A DNA stretch of 64,000 nucleotides from CAMCXE01 sp036520615 (GTDB lineage: Bacteria; Pseudomonadota; Gammaproteobacteria; Pseudomonadales; Cellvibrionaceae), in NCBI GenBank assembly GCA_036520615.1, contig DATDJI010000085.1, positions 46,440-110,439 of the forward strand. The letters run 5' to 3'. Below the pieces are notes generated by a model, which did no database searches, was not told where the DNA came from, and saw nothing but the letters and a program-made list of their open reading frames with translations. Below are positions 8,161 to 16,948 of the stretch, piece by piece; position 1 is the stretch's first letter, and each line of letters begins with the position of its first letter. Made by a program: the position numbers and the translations under genes.

Positions 8161-9327
8161 ATGAATAATACTATCATCGATACTCTTAACGAAGAGACAA
8201 AACAATTGCCGTTACAGCCGCGTTTACAGCGTCGTGAATTTGTGCGCATTGCCGCAGGCGTTGCGGCCTGCGCCGCAGTTGGCGCACCGCGTGTGTTAGC
8301 TGCGGATAAGATTACTATGGGTTTTATTTATGTGGGGCCGCGAGATGATTATGGCTATAACCAAGCACACTTTGAAGGTAAATCATCGCTGGCTAAATTA
8401 GATTGGGTAAAAGCCGTTGATGAGGAGCGTGTACCGGAAACTATTGAAGTGCAAAAAACTATGGACAGTATGATTAATTTAAGCGGAGCGCAGGTTTTAT
8501 TCCCGACATCATTTGGTTATTTTGACCCGCATATTCTTAAATACGCCAAAAAATATCCGAAGGTAATGTTTTTACACTGCGGCGGATTGTGGGACGAAGC
8601 TAAGCATCCTAAAAACGTCGGCAGCTATTTTGGCTATATAGATGAGGCAGTTTATATAAGTGGGTTAGTTGCAGGGCATATGAGTAAAACCGGCAAACTA
8701 GGTTTTATTGCTGCCATGCCGATCCCGCAAGTGCTGCGCAATATTAATAGTTTTACCCTAGCTGCGCGCAGTGTAAATCCAAAAATTACTACATCTGTTG
8801 TATTTACCGGCGGCTGGTCGAATCCTGTAAAAGAGGCCGAAGCCGCGAGTAGTTTAATTGATCAGGGCGTGGATGTGCTCACATGCCACGTCGACAGCCC
8901 AAAGGTAGTGGTGGAAACAGCTGAAAAACGCGGTATTTTTTCCTGCGGTTATCACACGAATAATGCAGCGCTTGCCCCTAAGGGATTTTTAACCGGCGCT
9001 GAGTGGAATTGGAGCCAGGTTTATAGCGACTATGCTGCACTTCTGCACGAGGGCAAACCTATTCCTAATTTAGTGCGCGGCGGTATTAAAGAAGGCATTG
9101 TTAAAGTTTCTCCTTATGGAAAAGTCGTCAGCGATGCCGCTAAAGCCGCTGCCGATGCAAAAATAAAACAATTTATGCAGGGTGACTTTGTTGTTTATCA
9201 GGGACCGATAAAAGATAACGCTGGTAAAGAGATTATTCCTGCAGGCAAAGCATACGGCCAAAAAGATATTGCGTTGGAATCCATGGATTGGTTGGTGGAA
9301 GGGGTGGTGGGCTCGGCTAAATCTTGA
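8161..9327 (+). CDS. BMP family ABC transporter substrate-binding protein, Tat signal
   Basis: The 388-residue protein has a twin-arginine signal QRREFVRIAAG at residues 23-33, cleaved near VLAAD. It is followed by a Bmp/PnrA-type fold: MGFIYVGPRDDYGYN.AHFEGKS, later GLVAGHMSKTGKLGFIAA and DQGVDVLTCHVDSP. Family members bind nucleosides or related nitrogen compounds. I chose ATG 8161, preceded by GGGGATG, over ATG 8131. The Tat signal implies folding before export, which is unusual for simple binding proteins and may indicate a cofactor or fast folding. It works with the two permeases and the ATPase downstream. Confidence 0.87.
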   Translation: MNNTIIDTLNEETKQLPLQPRLQRREFVRIAAGVAACAAVGAPRVLAADKITMGFIYVGPRDDYGYNQAHFEGKSSLAKLDWVKAVDEERVPETIEVQKTMDSMINLSGAQVLFPTSFGYFDPHILKYAKKYPKVMFLHCGGLWDEAKHPKNVGSYFGYIDEAVYISGLVAGHMSKTGKLGFIAAMPIPQVLRNINSFTLAARSVNPKITTSVVFTGGWSNPVKEAEAASSLIDQGVDVLTCHVDSPKVVVETAEKRGIFSCGYHTNNAALAPKGFLTGAEWNWSQVYSDYAALLHEGKPIPNLVRGGIKEGIVKVSPYGKVVSDAAKAAADAKIKQFMQGDFVVYQGPIKDNAGKEIIPAGKAYGQKDIALESMDWLVEGVVGSAKS

Positions 9328-9619
9328 TGTAGCTAAAAGCTTCATATCAGCCTGTGTATTTTTTTTAAATAAATTAAGTGCGTTTCGCATTAGCCCTGCC
9401 TAGCCAGGTGCGCCAACCTCTCCCTTGAAAACGGGGAGGGGCAAATGCTTCGCTTAATTGCTAAGTGCCCTAAAAATATTTAAGCGGCGGAAAATGTCAT
9501 GTTTAATGGATTTTTTAATCTATCGCCTTTTAGAAGGGAGGTTTAAATATTTTAATTCTGGTTTTGGATTGGTTGATCCTAATTAAAAGAATTTAATTAA
9601 GCACTTTCATGTTGGAGTA
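9328..9619. other. Intergenic gap in the ABC operon with weak hairpin
   Basis: A 292-bp gap separates the binding-protein gene from the first permease. A C-rich/G-rich hairpin (about 9417-9441, CCTCTCCC..GGGGAGGGG, imperfect) lies in it without a following T-run. Such a structure could lower expression of the membrane components relative to the binding protein. No coding capacity was seen. Confidence 0.35.
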
Positions 9620-10714
9620 ATGCCTATGCACAATATGCGCGAGACCTGGGCAATATCATTGGCGGCACTGACTGTTTCGGCAATTATTGTGGCAGTTTTT
9701 TTAGTCTCATGCCGGCAATCACCTTTGGAAGTGTTTAGCACTTTATATGTGGGCGCATTTGGTAGTTGGTTTTCCTGGCAGAACACTCTAGTGCGCGCGG
9801 CACCCTTAATGCTTACGGCTTTTTGTACTCTTTTGCCTGCCAGGGTTGGCTATATAGTTATCGGCGGTGAAGGTGCATTTGTTATTGGTGGCCTTATGGC
9901 GACATTAACAGGCATTACACTGCAATCATTAAATCCATACACAGTACTAACCGCTATGGTAGTGGTGGGCGGACTATTTGGCGGTTTATGGATATTAATT
10001 GTCGGCGCCTTGCGCACCTATCGGCAGGTAAATGAAACCATTAGTTCGCTGCTATTAAATTATATCGCCATCGCTATTTTAAATTTTTTAGTCGTGGGTA
10101 TATTAAAAGACCCAGCGACATTAAATAACCCTTCTACCGCCTCAATTGGTGAGGCCAATATGCTCACTAGCATTGGTGAAACCTCAATCCATTGGGGAAT
10201 TTTTTACGGCCTATCCGCTTGTATTGGATTATTCGTATTGTGCCGTTTAAGCAGTTTTGGCTTCGCTATGGATATTGTCGGCGGTAATACGCGCGCAGCT
10301 CGCCTCGTTGGGTTACCACTGAATAGAATTATTTTACTCAGTTGTTTTTTAGGCGGTGCCTGCGCAGGTATTGCCGGGATGTTAGAAGTAGCGGCGATTC
10401 AGGGTCGAGCTAATTCATCGTTAGCGGCAGGTTATGGTTATGCCGGTATTTTGGTGGCGTTTTTAGCCAGGCAAAATCCACTAGCGGTAATTCCCTACGC
10501 AATTTTATTGGGTGGCATACAAGCGAGTGGCGGGTTGCTACAACGCAACCATAATTTGCCCGATGCAACCACAGGCGTTATTCAGGGCATTATTTTTATG
10601 GTGATTTTAACCAGCGAAATATTTTATGGCCGCTACGCCTGGCTGCAAACTAGGCCAAAACAGCCCGAGTCAAAACAAACTGAGCCGAAAAAAATCGAGC
10701 CACGGCAAGCTTAA
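9620..10714 (+). CDS. ABC transporter permease (BMP/nucleoside-type, first subunit)
   Basis: The 364-residue membrane protein is of the BPD_transp_2 (branched-chain/ribose/nucleoside) permease type, with about nine hydrophobic helices. Conserved segments are AAPLMLTAFCTLLPARVGYIVIGGEGAF (about 61-88, in two parts) and VNETISSLLLNYIA (about 137-150). The second is the N-E-T-I-x-x-L motif of YufP-like permeases. TTGGAG precedes ATG 9620. The C-terminal 20 residues are Lys/Gln/Glu-rich (KPEQ-type repeats) and likely a cytoplasmic tail. It pairs with the next permease. Confidence 0.87.
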   Translation: MPMHNMRETWAISLAALTVSAIIVAVFLVSCRQSPLEVFSTLYVGAFGSWFSWQNTLVRAAPLMLTAFCTLLPARVGYIVIGGEGAFVIGGLMATLTGITLQSLNPYTVLTAMVVVGGLFGGLWILIVGALRTYRQVNETISSLLLNYIAIAILNFLVVGILKDPATLNNPSTASIGEANMLTSIGETSIHWGIFYGLSACIGLFVLCRLSSFGFAMDIVGGNTRAARLVGLPLNRIILLSCFLGGACAGIAGMLEVAAIQGRANSSLAAGYGYAGILVAFLARQNPLAVIPYAILLGGIQASGGLLQRNHNLPDATTGVIQGIIFMVILTSEIFYGRYAWLQTRPKQPESKQTEPKKIEPRQA

Positions 10715-10785
10715 GGATGCGCAAATTTAATCGAGATACCATAAGAATTTGCTTTTAGTACACTCGCGCATAGCTGAGGTGAATA

Positions 10786-11706
10786 ATGGAAGTGCATGAT
10801 AATAGTTTTTGGGTGCTACTTATCGCCGTTATTGGCGGGGCGATACGGGTGGGCACGCCGTTTATTTTTGTAAGCCTTGGCGAATGCTTAACGGAAAAAT
10901 CCGGCCGCATTAATCTGGGTTTGGAAGGCAATTTAATTATGGGCGCAATGAGTGCTTATGCCACATCCTATTTGACCGGTTCGCCCTGGTTAGGTGTTTT
11001 AGCTGCTGCTGCGAGCGGTTGTGTATTAGGATCCGTGCACGCACTGCTGTGCCAACATCCAAAAGTAAATGATATTGCCCTGGGTATAGCCATGATGTTA
11101 TTCGCCACAGGGCTAGCGTTTTTTTATGGCAAACCCTATATCCAGCCGAGTGCACCGCATTTGCCCTCGGTAAGTTTAGGCGCATGGAGTAATTGGCCGG
11201 TATTAAAGTCCGCGTTAGATATTAATTTATTATTTTTCTTAGGTGTGCTGCTCGCACCGTTTTTAGCCTGGTTTTTAAAATATACCCGCTGGGGCAATCG
11301 TGTGCGTATTGCTGGAGAAAGTAGTGATGCAGCATTAGCGATGGGTCTATCAGTTAATCGCTTGCGATTTTTTAGCACAGTTGCCGGCGGTGCCCTAGCC
11401 TCGGTGGGAGGCAGTTATTTATCGCTTTTTTACCCAGGTAGTTGGAGTGAAGGTTTATCTAGCGGGCAAGGTTTAATGGCAGTTGCTTTAGTTATTTTCG
11501 CGCGCTGGGACCCGATCAAATGCCTGTACGCAAGTTTTTTATTTGGTAGCGCAGCAGCCTTAGGCCCAGCATTACAATCCGTAGGCGTCACCTCGGGATA
11601 TTATTTATTTAATGCTGCACCCTATGTATTAACACTTGCCATTATGATTTTTACGTCTAGTTCATCCGGCACGATAAAGGGTTTGCCTGGAGAATTTGTA
11701 AAATAA
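10786..11706 (+). CDS. ABC transporter permease (BMP/nucleoside-type, second subunit)
   Basis: This 306-residue membrane protein is of the YufQ-like BPD_transp_2 type. It has the conserved opening GGAIRVGTPFIFVSLGECL and the motif SGRINLGLEGNLIMGA (about residues 46-61), which is diagnostic of this subunit. About eight hydrophobic helices follow. GAGGTG is placed well before ATG 10786. With the preceding permease it forms the heterodimeric channel. The 71-bp gap before it and the 25-bp gap after it fit one transcript. Confidence 0.88.
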   Translation: MEVHDNSFWVLLIAVIGGAIRVGTPFIFVSLGECLTEKSGRINLGLEGNLIMGAMSAYATSYLTGSPWLGVLAAAASGCVLGSVHALLCQHPKVNDIALGIAMMLFATGLAFFYGKPYIQPSAPHLPSVSLGAWSNWPVLKSALDINLLFFLGVLLAPFLAWFLKYTRWGNRVRIAGESSDAALAMGLSVNRLRFFSTVAGGALASVGGSYLSLFYPGSWSEGLSSGQGLMAVALVIFARWDPIKCLYASFLFGSAAALGPALQSVGVTSGYYLFNAAPYVLTLAIMIFTSSSSGTIKGLPGEFVK

Positions 11707-11731
11707 ATTCGGCATCATTGGAGCGATTTTT

Positions 11732-12412
11732 ATGTATATTCCCGCAACGCCTTACCCCTGGCCCTATAACGGCGATATTACACCTGCCAATACCGCATTA
11801 ATTATTATTGATATGCAAATTGATTTTTGTGGGCCCGGCGGCTACGTGGCATCTATGGGCTATGATATCGGCCTTACACGCGCGCCCATTGAGCCAATAA
11901 AAGCTTTGCTAGCACTGATGCGAGCGAAAGGCTTTTATATTATTCACACTCGCGAAGGCCACCGGCCTGATTTAGCTGATTTACCGCCGAATAAACGTTG
12001 GCGCAGTCGGCAGATGGGCGCAGGCATTGGTGATGCTGGCCCCTGTGGGCGGATTTTAATTCGCGGTGAGCCTGGCTGGAATATTATTGAAGAGTTGGCG
12101 CCTTCACCAGGCGAAGTAATAATTGATAAACCAGGCAAAGGCTCATTTTGCGCAACCGATTTAGATTTAATTCTGCGCACGCAGAATATTCGTAACTTGA
12201 TTATTACCGGTATTACAACGGACGTATGTGTAAGTACAACAATGCGTGAAGCGAATGATCGTGGTTATGAATGCTTAATGGTAGAGGACTGCTGCGCGGC
12301 CACTGATCCTGATAATCATAGCGCTGCTATTAATATGGTAAAAATGCAGGGCGGTGTTTTTGGTGCTACTGCCTCAAGCGCGTCATTAATGGCTCAGTTG
12401 GAGCAGCTGTGA
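11732..12412 (+). CDS. Cysteine hydrolase, biuret hydrolase (BiuH)-like
   Basis: The 226-residue isochorismatase-fold hydrolase has the triad D27 (IIIDMQIDFC), K133 (DKPGKGSF) and C166 (TTDVCVSTTMREANDRG). A constant offset of nine residues relates these to the triad I recall for Rhizobium BiuH (Asp36, Lys142, Cys175). Gln206 in KMQGGVFG matches BiuH Gln215. The YPWPYNG opening and the GHRPDLADLP..KRWRS segment are also BiuH-like. BiuH splits biuret to allophanate and ammonia. No allophanate hydrolase lies in this window. RutB or another amidase of the family is the alternative. It sits inside the ABC transporter operon, 25 bp after a permease, and its stop overlaps the ATPase start. Confidence 0.72.
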   Translation: MYIPATPYPWPYNGDITPANTALIIIDMQIDFCGPGGYVASMGYDIGLTRAPIEPIKALLALMRAKGFYIIHTREGHRPDLADLPPNKRWRSRQMGAGIGDAGPCGRILIRGEPGWNIIEELAPSPGEVIIDKPGKGSFCATDLDLILRTQNIRNLIITGITTDVCVSTTMREANDRGYECLMVEDCCAATDPDNHSAAINMVKMQGGVFGATASSASLMAQLEQL

Positions 12413-13920
12413 TGGCCGAATTCATTTTAGAAGCATTAAATATTAATAAAGCCTTTGGTGGTGTTAAAGCCCTCGATAATGTAAGCCTGCGTTTGGGCAA
12501 AAATAGCTTCCACGCTTTATTAGGGGAAAACGGCGCAGGTAAAAGTACATTAGTCAAATGCATTATGGGATATTACCAGCCCGATAGTGGTCAGCTATTA
12601 ATGAATAATCGGCAGGAGGTTATCACTTCGCCGCAAATTGCTGCCGCTAAAGGTATAGGCATGGTTTACCAGCATTTTACGTTAATTCCGAATATGACGA
12701 TTGCGGAAAATATCCTGTTGTCGCGCCCTGTTGTACCTTTGGTAATTCCCTGGAAAACCGCTATTGGTGAATTGGAAGAAAAAATGGCACAGATGCCATT
12801 CCAGTTCGATTTAAAACGTTATGTGCGGGATTTATCGGTAGGGGAAAAGCAAAAAGTTGAAATCACCAAACAATTATTACTGAATTCGAAAATTTTAATT
12901 TTGGATGAGCCTACATCGGTGTTAACACCCGCCGAGTCAGATGAAGTATTGGGCAAAGTGTACGATTTAACTAAGGCAGGGACGCTTAGTGTATTAATGA
13001 TTAGCCATAAATTCCGCGAGGTAATGCAATACGCTGATACGGTAACTGTGTTGCGCAAAGGCAAATATGTTGGAAGTGCCGCAACTCGGCAGGTTACAAC
13101 TGAGCATTTGGCCGACATGATGTTAGGTGGCGATAAAGTGAAATCGCCACCGGCACGCACGCAATTAAAAGAGCAAGCGGTGCGTTTGGAAGTGGAAGGT
13201 TTGTCGGTACAGGATGATCAATTATTAGATGCCGTTAAAAAAGTTAGTTTTTCTATTCGCGCAGGAGAAATACTTGGTATTGCCGGTGTATCGGGCAACG
13301 GCCAAAAACAATTGGTGGAAGCTTTAGCCGGGCAGCGGCCCAAGGCCTGCGGTAGTATTAAAGTCGCCGGGCGAGACTATGAACCTACGCAAACGCGCGC
13401 CTTAGCGGAGGGTTTTTATTGTTTACCCGAAGAGCCGCTGCGCAATGCCTGTGTGCCGAATATGAGTCTGGCCGATAATTTAAGCTTGCGGCAGTTTAAT
13501 CAACCAGCATTTAGCCGCTGGGGATGGTTGCTAAATCGCAAAGCCATGCGCAGTTTTGCTGAGCAAAAAATTCACGAATATGCAGTGCGCACGCAAGGGC
13601 CTGAGCAACCCATTAAAGGTTTATCCGGCGGTAATATTCAACGCGTGGTTTTAGCGCGGGAACTAGCGGCCAATTTAAATATATTGGTCGTGGCCAACCC
13701 GTGTTTTGGTTTAGATTTTAAAGCAGTTGCCGATATTCGCGGGCGTATTTTAACTGCCCGAAATGAAGGCGCAGCAGTTTTATTGTTAAGCGAAGATTTA
13801 GATGAAGTTTTAGCGCTCAGTGATCGCCTGTATGTTATATCTGGAGGCCAACTATTATATGAAACCACACCACAACAAGCGGATTTAAATACGATTGGCC
13901 AATACATGGCGGGCCATTGA
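12412..13920 (+). CDS. ABC transporter ATP-binding protein, duplicated domains
   Basis: The 502-residue protein contains two ABC domains, as in nucleoside and sugar importers (RbsA/YufO type). Domain 1 is complete: Walker A GENGAGKS, signature LSVGEKQK, Walker B LILDEPT. Domain 2 is degenerate: the P-loop reads GVSGNGQKQ, the signature LSGGNIQR is kept, and Walker B reads VVANPCFGLD. This asymmetry is normal for the family. ATG 12412 shares one base with the preceding stop (TGATG), so translation is coupled. GTG 12409 is the alternative. It energises import together with the two permeases. Confidence 0.9.
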   Translation: MAEFILEALNINKAFGGVKALDNVSLRLGKNSFHALLGENGAGKSTLVKCIMGYYQPDSGQLLMNNRQEVITSPQIAAAKGIGMVYQHFTLIPNMTIAENILLSRPVVPLVIPWKTAIGELEEKMAQMPFQFDLKRYVRDLSVGEKQKVEITKQLLLNSKILILDEPTSVLTPAESDEVLGKVYDLTKAGTLSVLMISHKFREVMQYADTVTVLRKGKYVGSAATRQVTTEHLADMMLGGDKVKSPPARTQLKEQAVRLEVEGLSVQDDQLLDAVKKVSFSIRAGEILGIAGVSGNGQKQLVEALAGQRPKACGSIKVAGRDYEPTQTRALAEGFYCLPEEPLRNACVPNMSLADNLSLRQFNQPAFSRWGWLLNRKAMRSFAEQKIHEYAVRTQGPEQPIKGLSGGNIQRVVLARELAANLNILVVANPCFGLDFKAVADIRGRILTARNEGAAVLLLSEDLDEVLALSDRLYVISGGQLLYETTPQQADLNTIGQYMAGH

Positions 13921-14066
13921 CGTTGGTGTAGCAATATAATATCAATATATCTGCGCAACCGGTGTATTGCTTTGCCTCGAATTCCTGGCCTATTTAATTT
14001 AAGTGTTCGTTAAATGCATAACCAAAACCGCTTGTGCGCGAGGGCTAAACGCCCTCCGGAGGATCT

Positions 14067-14747
14067 ATGCTCGTTATTGATGCTAAACCATTTTCCTATG
14101 AATTAACGGCAAAAAAACCCGCTTTAATTATTATTGATATGCAGCGGGATTTTTTAGAACCGGGAGGGTTTGGCGCCGCACTGGGAAATAATGTTAGCCT
14201 TGCTGCTGCCTGTATTCCCTATGTTGAATCGCTTTTAAAGGCGGCTCGCGCACTTAATTTACCGATAATTCACACACGCGAGTGCCATAAAGCGGACTTA
14301 TCTGATTGCCCGCCGCACAAACGTATACGCGGCAGTGGGGCGCTGCGCATTGGCGATATTGGGCCGATGGGGCGCATTCTAATTGACGCAGAACCGGGTA
14401 ATGCCATTATCCCTCAGCTAGCTCCGCAGGCAGGCGAATTAGAATTAACTAAACCTGGCAAAGGTGCTTTTTATAATACACATCTGCATGATTATTTAAT
14501 TGAACGCGGTATTGAAGATTTAATTTTTGCAGGCGTAACTACCGAGGTCTGTGTGCAAACAACTATGCGCGAGGCTAACGATCGTGGCTATCGCTGTTTG
14601 TTAGTCGAAGAGGCAACGGCAAGTTATTTCCCTGAATATAAAACCGCCTGTATTAATATGCTTGTAGCGCAGGGCGGTATTGTGGGCTGGGCGGCGAGTT
14701 TGGAGCAAACCCTAGCAGGGCTATTTAAGGCGTATGCAGATGAATAA
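14067..14747 (+). CDS. Cysteine hydrolase, possible triuret hydrolase (TrtA)-like
   Basis: This 226-residue paralogue of the BiuH-like enzyme has triad residues D24 (IIIDMQRDF), K129 (TKPGKGAF) and C162 (TTEVCVQTTMREANDRG). It differs in the specificity regions (HKADLSDCPPHKR, RGSGALRIGDIGPMGR), so it probably acts on a related but different ureide. In known triuret degradation, TrtA and BiuH are homologous and act in sequence (triuret to carboxybiuret and biuret, then allophanate), which suggests TrtA here. Ureidoacrylate or other carbamoyl substrates remain possible. A very strong GGAGGATCT ribosome binding site follows a GAGGGC/GCCCTC hairpin at 14040-14056. The start of the next gene overlaps its end. 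Confidence 0.6.
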   Translation: MLVIDAKPFSYELTAKKPALIIIDMQRDFLEPGGFGAALGNNVSLAAACIPYVESLLKAARALNLPIIHTRECHKADLSDCPPHKRIRGSGALRIGDIGPMGRILIDAEPGNAIIPQLAPQAGELELTKPGKGAFYNTHLHDYLIERGIEDLIFAGVTTEVCVQTTMREANDRGYRCLLVEEATASYFPEYKTACINMLVAQGGIVGWAASLEQTLAGLFKAYADE

Positions 14748-15087
14748 TATTTTAACTTTGCCAAATATTTTTAATATAGAGCAATTGCTGGCGCAGCACG
14801 CGTGGCAACCTTTAGTTGAAGGTGTGCGCTTTTGCCAAATTTACAGTGTAGAACCTGAAGGTGCACGAGCTGGATTTTTGCATTATATGCCTGGCGCAAA
14901 GGTTCCCCCGCATAAGCACCAAGGCTTGGAGCATATTTTAATTTTGCAGGGCTATCAGCTTGATGGCGATAAAACCTATTCCGTTGGTACATTGGTGATT
15001 CATCCTGAATCTACGATTCACAGCTTGGAGTCACCCGAGGGATGTGTAGCTTTGGGTATTTGGGAGAAACCTGTGACGTTCGTTTGA
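14740..15087 (+). CDS. ChrR-like cupin protein
   Basis: The 115-residue single cupin has the core P-H-K-H-(x)-G-L-E-H-I-L-I-L-Q-G (about residues 49-62), then G.LVIHPESTIHSLESPEGC. It resembles the C-terminal cupin domain of ChrR anti-sigma proteins. The histidines would bind one metal ion. ATG 14740 has AAGG 9 bp upstream and is preferred to ATG 14734. It overlaps the end of the preceding hydrolase by 8 bp and is therefore co-translated. A role as an accessory enzyme or metabolite sensor of the ureide locus is inferred from position only. Confidence 0.75.
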   Translation: MNNILTLPNIFNIEQLLAQHAWQPLVEGVRFCQIYSVEPEGARAGFLHYMPGAKVPPHKHQGLEHILILQGYQLDGDKTYSVGTLVIHPESTIHSLESPEGCVALGIWEKPVTFV

Positions 15088-15219
15088 ACTATAAATTTAG
15101 CGATTAAAGTGAATGTGGTTATAAATAGCCATCTTGTCAAAGCATTGGCGACTACTATAAAAAATTGGTTTCGTGGAGTCGGGCTACGACTAGTCTAAAA
15201 ACAAATAATCAAAAAATAA

Positions 15220-16155
15220 TTATTTATTCACCACAGGCTGCCATTCCGGCGGAATAGCTTTCACCAGATATTCCATAAATGCGCGAGATTTTGACGTTAA
15301 TTGATGGCGATCACGCACGCAGAAATAAATATCCAAAGGCTCGATTTCTGCAATGACCTGCGCATTTTCACTGTGTAAAAATAATGTTTCCAATTGCCCG
15401 CTCGCGATAAAAGGATCGGCGACAAATGCTGCTAAACGCGTAATGCCTCCACCTGCGACCGCCAAATGAGCAAGCACATCAATATCATCGCTAATCGTTG
15501 TTGCGTGTACATCAGCTTCAACGCGTAAGCCGTCGCGAATAAATCCCCAGCGTAAAAATCTCCCGTCAACGGGCAGACGAAAAACCAGGCAGGCATGATG
15601 GCGAAGTTCTTCGGGAGTAGTCGGGCGGCCAGCTCGCGCAAGGTAAGTTGGTGCGGCGCAAAAATGTGTAGGAACTGTTGCTATTCGTCGGGCAATCATG
15701 CCGTCTTCAAGCTGTTGTTTAATTCGAATGCTGACATCAACGGACTCTTGAATATGATCGACATTGCGATCCGTCGTCATCAATTCGATTGCGATGCGCG
15801 GGTAGCGCAGATTAAATTCAGGAATCAATGGCGCTATAATGTGTCTGCCAAAAGCTGCCGTAGAGGCAATGCAAAGCCGGCCTTGCGGCTGCGTATTCAG
15901 GTTGGCAACTGCGGCATTGGCCTCGGATATTTCGTTGACGATATTGCGCACTTTTTCATAGTAGAGCTCACCGCTTTCCGTAAGCGCCATGCTGCGAGTG
16001 GTGCGTAATAACAACCGCACGCCAAGATGCTCCTCCAATCGCGCGATGTTCTGGCTCGCCGCCGCCGCGCTGACGCCCATGCGTTTAGCTGCCGCAGCAA
16101 TACTGCCGTTTTCCACCACTTTCACAAAACTCTCAATGCCACGCAAAGTGTCCAT
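15220..16155 (-). CDS. LysR family transcriptional regulator
   Basis: The N-terminal LysR helix-turn-helix reads FVKVVENGSIAAAAKRMGVS and then AASQNIARLEEHLGVRLLLR. It is followed by the two-lobed effector domain (GRLCIASTAAFGRHIIAPLI..). About 311 residues from ATG 16155 (MDTLRGIESF), the usual start of this subgroup. An in-frame ATG at 16182 is possible. It is divergent from the DUF2798 gene across about 140 bp, which is the classical layout for control of the neighbour. It may not relate to the ureide locus, from which it is separated by about 130 bp and opposite orientation. Confidence 0.87.
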   Translation of the reverse strand: MDTLRGIESFVKVVENGSIAAAAKRMGVSAAAASQNIARLEEHLGVRLLLRTTRSMALTESGELYYEKVRNIVNEISEANAAVANLNTQPQGRLCIASTAAFGRHIIAPLIPEFNLRYPRIAIELMTTDRNVDHIQESVDVSIRIKQQLEDGMIARRIATVPTHFCAAPTYLARAGRPTTPEELRHHACLVFRLPVDGRFLRWGFIRDGLRVEADVHATTISDDIDVLAHLAVAGGGITRLAAFVADPFIASGQLETLFLHSENAQVIAEIEPLDIYFCVRDRHQLTSKSRAFMEYLVKAIPPEWQPVVNK

Positions 16156-16294
16156 ATATCTGCTTCTTAATGGGATGCTCATTCATAAGTTTACCTTGGT
16201 ATTGAGTTAAGTCACAGCCGTCTACCGAGGCTCGCCTCCAATCTGTAATTTGACTAAACACTGCATTACTCACTGCGTATTTAGGGGAATAGAG

Positions 16295-16576
16295 ATGCTA
16301 AACACAAAAAACCAAACCAATATGGCTGTTAGCTGGCAGGTGCCCTCGCGATACAGTTCATTAGTTTTCGCATTCTTCATGTCGGTGATAATGGCATTTT
16401 TAATGTGCATGGTAATTACTGCGGCTAACCATAATTTGACGATGGATTATCTGTCGCATGAATATTTTTTGGGCGTTTTACACGCATATAAAGTGGCTAT
16501 GCCGGTCGCTTTCGTATGTATTCTAGCTGTGCGGCCGCTCGTAATTAAGTTGGTAGCTTTGTCGGTTAAAAAATAA
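16295..16576 (+). CDS. DUF2798 family membrane protein
   Basis: The 93-residue protein has two hydrophobic helices (FAFFMSVIMAFLMCMVITAA and VAMPVAFVCILAVRPLVI). It also shows the DUF2798 pattern FxFFMSxxMxxxM..V..A.N..L. Function is unknown; homologues are often next to LysR regulators. I chose ATG 16295, which is preceded by GGGGAATAGAG. The longer frame from 16250 adds residues without similarity. It is followed by a strong terminator. Confidence 0.8.
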   Translation: MLNTKNQTNMAVSWQVPSRYSSLVFAFFMSVIMAFLMCMVITAANHNLTMDYLSHEYFLGVLHAYKVAMPVAFVCILAVRPLVIKLVALSVKK

Positions 16577-16647
16577 TTTCAACTAATAATGCTAACTAGA
16601 TGACAGCAGAACTCCAAAAAATAAAAGCATCAATAAATAGAAAAAAG

Positions 16648-16676
16648 AAAAGGGCAGTTGATTGGCTGCCCTTTTT
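16648..16676 (+). terminator. Rho-independent terminator after DUF2798 gene
   Basis: The stem AAAAGGGCAG (16648-16657) and CTGCCCTTTT (16666-16675) encloses the loop TTGATTGG, and the 3' arm ends in the T-run. The A-rich 5' flank makes it workable on both strands. Confidence 0.9.
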
Positions 16677-16948
16677 ATGCATACAAGAGCGCGCTACTGT
16701 TTTGCGCAGTCTGCTTTAGTCGTCAATATATTCCTCACCATGAGGCCTGCTTAAATAGATTAGTAGTTTCAGAATTTGATGAAGCTAGGTAAATGGATGG
16801 ATTGTTACTTCTTTCAAGACCCCATCACCAACCCACACCCTATGAGTACACTTCCTGCCGGGCAAGCGCCAGCGTATACGCATGCCCTTATGGCATTTAA
16901 CCTCGTAGAAATCTATACTTTGCCATCTATTAAAATTGAGATGAGCTC

